Shown here: positions 57,672 to 64,000 of the stretch, piece by piece
How the letters are laid out: every line of letters begins with the position of its first letter
Numbering within the stretch: position 1 is the stretch's first letter
Assembly (NCBI RefSeq): GCF_017357425.1
Contig: NZ_CP014571.1
Location: 3,038,001 to 3,102,000 of the forward strand
DNA from: Arthrobacter sp. D5-1
Lineage (GTDB): Bacteria > Actinomycetota > Actinomycetes > Actinomycetales > Micrococcaceae
Direction of reading: 5' to 3'
Length of the DNA: 64,000 nt
Made by a program: the position numbers and the translations under genes
The notes under the pieces: model-generated
Seen by the model: the letters and a program-made list of their open reading frames with translations, nothing else
Told to the model about the DNA's origin: nothing
Databases searched by the model: none

Positions 57672-57860
57672 TAGTGACAAATGTGAAAATTGGTGGAAGA
57701 TGGACGTAGACGCAGCCGGAAACGGCGTGGGGCGAATAACCAATGCATGCGGAGCTGGGGAGCATCCGAATGAAGTGGGGATCCCTCGGTGGACACGCGC
57801 AAACGCAGTGTTCTTCAGCTTGGTTTGGCATGTCTTGCCTTCGCCGGTCGCTCAAGAACC
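57672..57860. repeat. 189-bp inverted repeat, right copy
   Basis: On the + strand this copy holds a decayed 3' end of a lipoprotein gene (SDKCENWWKM, compare SDKCGIWGKM), an intergenic part nearly identical to that of the left copy, and a start region that reads RKRSVLQLGLACLAFAGR, compare RRRSVLQLGVAGLALAGC. It now supplies the 5' end of the 1147-residue gene. Confidence 0.9.
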
Positions 57861-60800
57861 TTTTCCAAAACTCCCCGTCACCTTGCATCCCGCAGGGCGG
57901 CCGGCAGTCGGCAACACCACAAACTCACGGCAGTCCTGGCCACAGCCAGCCTCGCAACGGCGGCACTTACCGGTGTGCTGACTGCAGGCCCGGCTTTTGC
58001 TGATCAGGCACGTCAAACCGTGGCTACCGGTCTCACCAAAGCTGCCGGCACCGTTGTAGACCCGGACGGACGCTTATGGGTTTCCGATGCACGCGCAGGA
58101 TTCTGCCGCATAACAGAGGCGTCCGGCGCCACCGCCGGTAGCCTCGAAACCAGCACTTGCCTGGGCGGGACGCTGCCCGGTCACGACAGCGGTCCGGCCC
58201 TGGCCGGTACACCCGCCATGATCGATCCGTCGCCTGCCAGCCACGGCGATGGTGATGAAATCGCCTTCATTCCGGATGCCGCCGTCGGAAGTTCCGACGT
58301 CGTACGCGCGCTCTGGAACCCTGATGGTGGTGTCTTCGAATACGACGGCGCGCTGACCATCTTCGACGGGGACCTGCGCCCGAACGCCGTCAGCGACGGC
58401 CCGGACGGCAATATCTACCTGTCGTTCGCCAACGCGCGGTCAATCGTCAAGATCGTGAATCCTACGGCACTGCACCCGAGCATCGAGTCCATCGCGTCCG
58501 TCAATTCCAGTTCCCTCAGCCTTGCGGCGACGCACCGCAACAGCGCGGGCAACGTCGTGGTGTACGTTGCCGAAACCTCTGGCCTGACAGTCTTTACCGC
58601 CCCCGACGACGGCGTACTGACCAACTATGTCCCAGCACCCCTCTATAACGTCGGCAAGCCGACGGCCATCTACTATGACTGGCAGTCGCCCCTGGTCCTC
58701 TACACAGGAACCGGCGGCGGAACCACCACAGCCGACGTCGGCAAGGACACCATCACCCGCATCGATCTGAGCACGGACACGGTCAACAACCAGTGGGCCC
58801 TCGGCTTCAGCAAGGTCGGCGGCCTGGCCATGCGTGACGGCAAACTCCTGGTGATGGAAGATCCGGGACAACTGGATCCTGCCAAACCCGCTGAGCGAGG
58901 AAGGCTGCTCACCTTGGGTGGTGTTGTTCCCTCCATCGTCAGCGGTCCGACTGCGGCCAACGGAACCCAGGCAGCAAACCCGGCGTTCACCAACGACTCC
59001 ACACCAACCTTCACTGTCGCCTCTACGCCTCCGGGCGGGGCCCTTGAATGCAGTCTTCAACTAAGCACAGCGACGCCGGTTTGGCAGGTATGTACCGGCG
59101 GAACCTTTACACCGTCAACTGCTCTGGCCAACGGCGCCTACACGTTCTCGGTGAGGGCCGCACCAACAGGCCTTCCTGTTTCACGGGCCTTCACGGTCGA
59201 TGTCACCGCACCCGCCGCTCCGGTCATTACCTCACCCACGGCCGGTGCAACCGTCAACGGCTCGCCTGTCCTGGGTGTCACCTCCGACCCTGATTCGGCC
59301 CTGTCCTGCTCGGTGGATTCCACCACGACGTACACAGCCTGCACCAACGGCCAGGTGCTCACCTTGGCAACCGCAGGTCAGCACGTGCTGCGCGTCAGGG
59401 CCACGGACATGGCCGGCAACGTCAGCCCGGTGGCGTCGGTGACAGTCACCGCCGACCTGACTCCACCACAGGTCTCCATCAGTTCGCCGGCAGAGGGAGC
59501 AACGGTGGGCATCTCGCCGTCGTTCACCTTCGCGTCAACGGCCACGGATATTGCGGGGTTCCGGTGCAAGCTCGGCTCCAACGCCTACACTGCATGCACC
59601 TCGCCCAAGGCTTACACCAACGTTCCCAGTGGTCCCGTCACCTTCACGGTGGAAGCGAGGGACAACGCTGGAAACACGTCCACTGCCAGCAGGAATGTGA
59701 CGGTGTTTGCTGCGGACACAGCACCACCAGTGGTTTCCGTGGACCCGGCTGGAGGCACCTATGGAGCCGGGAAGTCCATCACGTTGTCGGCCAACGAAGC
59801 AGCCACCATCTACGTCACCAAGGATGGCACAGTGCCTACGACGTCGAGTCCCGTGTACTCGGGCCCGATTCCGTTGACGTCGCTGACCCTGAAGTACTTC
59901 GCGCGGGACACTGCAGGAAATTCCTCGGCTGTGGCCACGCAGACGTACATACTCGACAACACCGCTCCAACCCTGACCGTGGCACCAGCAGCCGGAGGAT
60001 ATGCCTCGGGACAACTTGTCACCATGTCCTCGAGCGAACCGGGCAACATCTTCTACACTACCGATGGCACCACCCCTGCCACGGCCGCCTCGGGAAGCAC
60101 CAAGGCCTACACAGCGCCCTTTGCCCTCACGGGCAACACCACCGTGAAGGCCCTTGCTGTTGACGCCTATGGAAACGCCTCTGCGGTGACCACACGGGCC
60201 TACACCGTACTGGATACGACACCTCCCGTGGTTACGGTGACCCCGCCTGCGGGCAGCTATCCCGCCAACCAGCAGATCACGCTGGCGGCGAATGAGGTTG
60301 GTGCGAGTATCTACTTCACCACCAATGGCACGAATCCGACCGCTACAGCCGCCAACAAGTACTCCACGGCCATCACCCTCACAGCAGCGATGACTCTGAA
60401 GTACTTTGCAGTGGACACATCCAACAACAGTTCGGCAATCGTCACCCAGGCCTACACCGTGACAGCGCCACCGGCGAACACCTGGAAGGACTACACCGGA
60501 GATGCAAAGAACGACGTCGTGGCGCGCGACAACGCCGGCACGCTCTGGCTGTACCCGGGGAATGGAGCCGGAGGTTGGTTGGCCCAACGCTCGCTCGGCA
60601 CCGGGTGGAACTCGTTGAATGCCATTGTCCCCACCAAGGACTTCAACGGGGACGGACGCAGCGACGTCCTGGCCAGGGATACCAACGGCGTTCTGTGGCT
60701 CTACCCTGGAAATGGATCAGGAGGCCTCCAGACCCGCGTTCAAGCAGGCACAGGCTGGTCCGGCATGACGCTGATCCTGGCGCCGGGCGACTTCAACGGC

Positions 60801-61232
60801 GACGGGAAGGCAGACGTCCTCGCTAGGGACTCCGCCGGAATACTGTGGCTCTACCGGGGCAACGGTACTGGCGGCTTCGCCTCAAGCGCCCAGGTGGGTA
60901 CCGGGTGGAACTCCATGAATGCCATCCTCAGTACCGGGGACTTCAACGGCGACAGCAAGACCGATGTCCTTGCCCGGGACACGTCAGGCATTCTCTGGCT
61001 CTACCCCGGCAACGGTACCGGAGGCTGGCTTAGCCGGGTCCAGGTGGGAAGCGGATGGAGTGGCATGACCGCCATCCTCGGGCCGGGCGACTTCAACGGC
61101 GACGGCAAAAATGACGTCCTCGCCCGTGATGCCGGCGGCAACTTGTTCCTGTATCCCGGCAACGGGACTTCTGGATGGCTCTCCCGGAGCCAGGTCGGCT
61201 GGGGCTGGGGAGGATTCACGTCCCTGCCGTAG
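57789..61232 (+). CDS. Large secreted protein: beta-propeller-like, Ig-like and FG-GAP domains
   Basis: 1147 residues. The first 21 are a copy of the neighbouring lipoprotein start, with the lipid Cys replaced by Arg21; an ordinary signal sequence follows at about residues 44-72 (LTAVLATASLATAALTGVLT, then AFA-DQ). Next come an NHL/propeller-like part (about 75-385), Ig-like and CHB_HEX_C-type repeats (SNEAATIYVTKDGTVPTTSS, SSEPGNIFYTTDGTTPATAA), and four C-terminal FG-GAP repeats (GDFNGDGKADVLARDSAGIL). It resembles actinobacterial surface or extracellular adhesin-like proteins. GTG start; no other start codon precedes the second signal in frame. Confidence 0.82.
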   Translation: MDTRKRSVLQLGLACLAFAGRSRTFSKTPRHLASRRAAGSRQHHKLTAVLATASLATAALTGVLTAGPAFADQARQTVATGLTKAAGTVVDPDGRLWVSDARAGFCRITEASGATAGSLETSTCLGGTLPGHDSGPALAGTPAMIDPSPASHGDGDEIAFIPDAAVGSSDVVRALWNPDGGVFEYDGALTIFDGDLRPNAVSDGPDGNIYLSFANARSIVKIVNPTALHPSIESIASVNSSSLSLAATHRNSAGNVVVYVAETSGLTVFTAPDDGVLTNYVPAPLYNVGKPTAIYYDWQSPLVLYTGTGGGTTTADVGKDTITRIDLSTDTVNNQWALGFSKVGGLAMRDGKLLVMEDPGQLDPAKPAERGRLLTLGGVVPSIVSGPTAANGTQAANPAFTNDSTPTFTVASTPPGGALECSLQLSTATPVWQVCTGGTFTPSTALANGAYTFSVRAAPTGLPVSRAFTVDVTAPAAPVITSPTAGATVNGSPVLGVTSDPDSALSCSVDSTTTYTACTNGQVLTLATAGQHVLRVRATDMAGNVSPVASVTVTADLTPPQVSISSPAEGATVGISPSFTFASTATDIAGFRCKLGSNAYTACTSPKAYTNVPSGPVTFTVEARDNAGNTSTASRNVTVFAADTAPPVVSVDPAGGTYGAGKSITLSANEAATIYVTKDGTVPTTSSPVYSGPIPLTSLTLKYFARDTAGNSSAVATQTYILDNTAPTLTVAPAAGGYASGQLVTMSSSEPGNIFYTTDGTTPATAASGSTKAYTAPFALTGNTTVKALAVDAYGNASAVTTRAYTVLDTTPPVVTVTPPAGSYPANQQITLAANEVGASIYFTTNGTNPTATAANKYSTAITLTAAMTLKYFAVDTSNNSSAIVTQAYTVTAPPANTWKDYTGDAKNDVVARDNAGTLWLYPGNGAGGWLAQRSLGTGWNSLNAIVPTKDFNGDGRSDVLARDTNGVLWLYPGNGSGGLQTRVQAGTGWSGMTLILAPGDFNGDGKADVLARDSAGILWLYRGNGTGGFASSAQVGTGWNSMNAILSTGDFNGDSKTDVLARDTSGILWLYPGNGTGGWLSRVQVGSGWSGMTAILGPGDFNGDGKNDVLARDAGGNLFLYPGNGTSGWLSRSQVGWGWGGFTSLP

Positions 61233-61238
61233 GAAGGC

Positions 61239-61288
61239 AAAACAGGGAGGGGCCCGGACGCCAACGCGTCCGGGCCCCTCCCCTGTTT
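61239..61288. terminator. Strong bidirectional terminator
   Basis: AAACAGGGAGGGGCCCGGACG and its complement CGTCCGGGCCCCTCCCCTGTTT form a stem of about 21 bp, with terminal A and T runs, between the convergent FG-GAP and glycosyltransferase genes. Confidence 0.9.
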
Positions 61289-61298
61289 CAACGAATGC

Positions 61299-62255
61299 CT
61301 AGGTACGTTCCTTCATGGGATGCATAGTGGGCCTGTTGGGGCTCGCCTGGATATCCAATTGCAGGGATACCAGCAGCATCTGGACGCCCAGCACAAAGGG
61401 AACCACAGCGAGCATCACCGAACCCGCCGTCGGCGAACCCACGCTTGCGGCAAGTACCCAGATTCCGGCCACCAGGCCCATGACGATCAAGGCAATGCCT
61501 GCGATCAGCAGGAGGGCAACAGCGGAGAAGGACCACACCATGTACTTCCACCACACACGGCGCCAGAAGCCGCCAAAGAGCATGGCAAGAAGTTCAGGAA
61601 TGACCTTGCGGAGCTTGATGCTGGAGACCTCGTTGCCGTAAACAGCTGGAATCGGCACATCAACGATCGGAACATCAAGAATGTTGAGGTGGATCAGGAG
61701 GTCGTTTTCGAAGCTGTAGCGCGCCGCCACCTTGTTCATGGGAAGACGGCGGAGGACCTCCGTGCGAATGGCGGTGTAGCCGTTCTGCGGATCGAAGATG
61801 TGCCAGTAACCGGAAGCGAGCTTCGTCATGAAGGACAACACGATGTTGCCGAAAATCCTGTAGCCGGGCATGCCCGCGAACGACTCACCCGAAAAGAAAC
61901 GGTTGGCCTTGGCGAATCCGTAGCCATCGACCACCGGATCAAGAAGCTGCGGCAGGTAGTCGGGATCCATCTGGGCATCGCCAGCCATGACCACGTTGAT
62001 GTCGGAGCCCAATTCCATCGCGGCTTTGTGGGCCGTGAGGACTGCGCCTCCCACGCCTTGGTTGACTTCATGGCGAATCAAGGTGACCCGGCCGTCGTCG
62101 GCCCGACGTGCTGCCCCCGACGTGTCGTCCGGGCTGCAGTCATCAACAATGACAATGTCATCAACAAAATCAGGCATCGTTTCGATGACCTGTGCGATGT
62201 GGTTTTCTTCTTTGTAGGCCGGTACTACCGCGGCAATTCGAACGCCTCGATACAT
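61299..62255 (-). CDS. GT2 glycosyltransferase (polyprenyl-phosphate sugar synthase type)
   Basis: A 318-residue enzyme. The GT-A fold begins with IAAVVPAYKEENHIAQVIET and VIVDDCSPDDTSG; NVVMAGDAQMDPDYLPQLLD carries the metal-binding D-x-D, and ENDLLIHLNILDV follows. Two C-terminal membrane helices (VALLLIAGIALIVMGLVAGI, and near the end) anchor it. It most likely transfers a sugar to polyprenyl phosphate for envelope glycans. With the adjacent GtrA flippase-like protein it forms a typical pair. Confidence 0.9.
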   Translation of the reverse strand: MYRGVRIAAVVPAYKEENHIAQVIETMPDFVDDIVIVDDCSPDDTSGAARRADDGRVTLIRHEVNQGVGGAVLTAHKAAMELGSDINVVMAGDAQMDPDYLPQLLDPVVDGYGFAKANRFFSGESFAGMPGYRIFGNIVLSFMTKLASGYWHIFDPQNGYTAIRTEVLRRLPMNKVAARYSFENDLLIHLNILDVPIVDVPIPAVYGNEVSSIKLRKVIPELLAMLFGGFWRRVWWKYMVWSFSAVALLLIAGIALIVMGLVAGIWVLAASVGSPTAGSVMLAVVPFVLGVQMLLVSLQLDIQASPNRPTMHPMKERT

Positions 62256-62258
62256 CGA

Positions 62259-62744
62259 TTATCCTTCGCTGCTGTTTGGTGTGAGTTTCTGTGTTGGCGC
62301 GTCGGTGCCCGACTGGCCATCTGACTGTTCGCTGCCGCTGGTCGGTTGCTTCTTTTGCGGGAAGACCCAGTGCTTGTAAATGAAGTAGTTCCACCCCATG
62401 GTCACAATGGTCGCAACCACCTTGCCTATCACGTAGCCGGCGCCGATGAACTGGAAAAGCTCAACGATGCCCATCACGGCAAGCGTGTTGAAAACCAAAA
62501 GCCCTGAGTAGCGAAGTACGCCACCCAAAGCTGTTCCACCGCCGTTGAACGCAAAATGCCGCTGCAGGAAGTAGTTGAAGAAAAAGCTGCCCCAGAAGCC
62601 CGCACCGGTCGCCAGCCACAGCGGCCAGCCGAAGACCTGGAAGCACAGGGCCAGCAGCCCCAGATCCAAGAGGAAGCTCAGGCCGCCGATCAGCAGGAAC
62701 TTGAACAAACTGGACGCCAGGAACTTGGAGATGAATGCCTTCAT
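62259..62744 (-). CDS. GtrA-family membrane protein
   Basis: A 161-residue GtrA protein with four membrane helices (LFKFLLIGGLSFLLDLGLLA, ATGAGFWGSFFFNYFLQRHF, LLVFNTLAVMGIVELFQFIG, IVTMGWNYFIYKHWVF) and a polar tail. GtrA proteins are proposed to flip polyprenyl-linked sugars. Three bases separate it from the GT2 gene, so they are cotranscribed. Confidence 0.9.
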   Translation of the reverse strand: MKAFISKFLASSLFKFLLIGGLSFLLDLGLLALCFQVFGWPLWLATGAGFWGSFFFNYFLQRHFAFNGGGTALGGVLRYSGLLVFNTLAVMGIVELFQFIGAGYVIGKVVATIVTMGWNYFIYKHWVFPQKKQPTSGSEQSDGQSGTDAPTQKLTPNSSEG

Positions 62745-62746
62745 GA

Positions 62747-64000
62747 TCAGCAGATCCTTCCTAGCGGTGCTATTCCATCAGGGTTCCGGTTCTCAAGGAT
62801 TCCCGATACGCCGTCGAGCTGGAGCCGGTCCTTCGCTGCGGCGTCGAATGCTTCCTTACCGCCAGGCAGTTGCGACCAGTCAATCTTGTACAACGCAGCA
62901 TTACCTTCACGCACTACCAGCTGAAGATACGGAATCGAGTCAGGCTGCGTCAGCCCGGCCTTGGGTTCGTCCCACGCCCGGATCCTGCCATCAGCAATGT
63001 AGACCCATTCGATACCCAGTTCAGCAGCTGCGTCGCGGACCTCGGAGTCAGTGGCAAGCTCGGGGAGCTTTTGGAGCACCAGCAATTGGCGGTTGGTCGG
63101 AAGGATCTCGAAGTGGCGGATCATCGGCATCCGGTTACCCAGCGCGTACATCCATACTGACCCGTCGCAGGAATCGTTCAGAACCGTGGCATCCTCTGGC
63201 ACATACTGATCGATTTTGCTGAGGAGTCCAACCTCGGATGCACTCAACGTAGCCCCATCCACCTTGGTATTGATGTTGATGCGTTGGGCGTTTTGCTTGA
63301 AGTACGGAATGGCCGCAATACCACTGACAAGGAGTACCGCTGCCGCGGCAACTGCGGTCACCACGTGGCTGGGCCTGCGCCCGGCTTTGATTCCGTCCGT
63401 AGTGGAGTTGGCCGAGCGGCTGCGTACCTTCGCCACCAGCCAGGCGATGGCTTCAGCCAACTGCGCCACTCCCAAACCCGCAAGGGGCACAAGGAGCATC
63501 ACCAAGATTCCGAAGATACGCCACTGGTCGTCGTAGAACGGTGCCGTCAGAGTCATGAAGCGTGGGTTGTCGGTACCCATGGTGTAGACCGAGAGGAAGG
63601 CGAAAGCGAGGACCGGTCCGAAGTACCACCACATGCGGATCCTGAGGACCACGGCCAGGCAGCCAAGGGCCACAAGGGCCGTCAGGATCGGCATTGCCAT
63701 TGAACCGTGGTTCAGGAAAATGATGTTCTGGATAGCGCCGTTGCGGTCAGTGTCCGCGGCCCAAACCTGTTTGGAGACGCGCTCGGATTCCTTCAGCATC
63801 TGGGCGATGATCGGCCACCCGAGGACGACTGCCAGAGCACCGGAGACCGCAAGGTAGACCGTGATGCCGAGGATCCTGCCCTTGCGGCGGATCAGGGCGG
63901 AAAGGAACCAGAAGATCAGAACGGGCAGGACGACGAAGGCCAGTGAGGGATGGACTGCTATGAGTCCGACTGCGCCAAAAGCGATGCCGGGGATCCAGAA
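62747..64000 (-). CDS. DUF6541-type multi-spanning membrane protein (runs off the right edge)
   Basis: The frame is open from the right edge (FWIPGIAFGAVGLIAVHPSL) to the stop at 62747, about 417 residues. Many membrane helices (FVVLPVLIFWFLSAL, ITVYLAVSGALAVVLGWPII, MPILTALVALGCLAVVL, ILVMLLVPLAGLGVAQLAEA) precede an extracellular C-terminal domain of about 170 residues (DATVLNDSCDGSVWMYALGN). The build is that of actinobacterial DUF6541 or GT-C-like glycan enzymes. It ends two bases before gtrA, which makes this a three-gene envelope glycan operon. Confidence 0.8.
   Translation of the reverse strand, partial: FWIPGIAFGAVGLIAVHPSLAFVVLPVLIFWFLSALIRRKGRILGITVYLAVSGALAVVLGWPIIAQMLKESERVSKQVWAADTDRNGAIQNIIFLNHGSMAMPILTALVALGCLAVVLRIRMWWYFGPVLAFAFLSVYTMGTDNPRFMTLTAPFYDDQWRIFGILVMLLVPLAGLGVAQLAEAIAWLVAKVRSRSANSTTDGIKAGRRPSHVVTAVAAAAVLLVSGIAAIPYFKQNAQRININTKVDGATLSASEVGLLSKIDQYVPEDATVLNDSCDGSVWMYALGNRMPMIRHFEILPTNRQLLVLQKLPELATDSEVRDAAAELGIEWVYIADGRIRAWDEPKAGLTQPDSIPYLQLVVREGNAALYKIDWSQLPGGKEAFDAAAKDRLQLDGVSGILENRNPDGIAPLGRIC

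Noticed and set aside
56570..57709. A 379-codon plus-strand frame opposite the lipoprotein genes
   Set aside because: It is antisense to two coherent lipoprotein genes, lacks domain signatures and is a high-GC shadow.
1..64000. CRISPR arrays, tRNA or rRNA genes
   Set aside because: No regularly spaced direct repeats and no cloverleaf or rRNA-like stretches were noticed; the att core shows no tRNA end, in keeping with a serine integrase.

Overview
The window is high-GC actinobacterial DNA. Gene content (Tad/Flp pilus genes with TadE-like proteins, a DUF6541 membrane protein, GtrA, FG-GAP secreted proteins) and protein style suggest Micrococcaceae, most like Arthrobacter/Paenarthrobacter; this is inference from recognised families, since no search was run. 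A complete-looking siphovirus prophage of about 46 kb sits inside a chromosomal Tad (Flp) pilus locus.

Host left flank (1-2184, minus strand): the N-terminal part of prfB (release factor 2), then a TadG-like protein, two TadE-like pseudopilins and the 3' half of a small pilus-locus gene. Host right flank (48189-64000): the 5' half of that same small gene, tadC, tadB and tadA (minus strand), a secreted GH25 lysozyme with FG-GAP repeats, a neutral-ceramidase-like hydrolase, two paralogous lipoproteins bracketed by a 189-bp inverted repeat, a 1147-residue secreted FG-GAP protein, and an envelope-glycan cluster (GT2, GtrA, DUF6541).

Prophage (about 2184-48188): the large serine integrase (6371-7813) has inserted the phage into a short Tad-locus gene. 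Joining the two halves restores an in-frame protein. Between attL and the integrase lies a cargo gene with a C-terminal HEPN-like RxxxxH motif. An IS21 element (2364-5028, 6-bp target duplication TAAGCG) interrupts it. The leftward lysogeny operon encodes a repressor, a DUF6978-like protein, a DUF1828-like protein, an ImmA-like peptidase and the integrase. A control region with four TGACAAGT half-sites separates it from a rightward Cro-like gene.

Early genes (10494-21552) form one densely overlapping rightward operon: ParB-like protein, DNA sliding clamp, ASCH protein, adenine methyltransferase, HNH-containing replication-type protein, VRR-NUC nuclease and many small unknowns. After a strong hairpin come HNH, a P-loop protein, terminase subunits, portal, ClpP-like protease, capsid, connectors, major tail protein, tail chaperones with a -1 frameshift, tape measure, tail tip, a tail spike with a NodB deacetylase domain, M23 endolysin and holin-like proteins. 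Minus-strand lysogeny genes are embedded: a lipoprotein in the tail module and a Doc-like toxin/antitoxin pair after lysis. The right end holds accessory genes of unknown function, one broken by an ISL3 element (44978-46424, 8-bp target duplication CGTTTGTC), and a DUF3263 protein beside attR.

Two IS insertions in cargo genes mark ongoing decay of accessory genes, while the structural, replication and lysis modules show no visible breaks.
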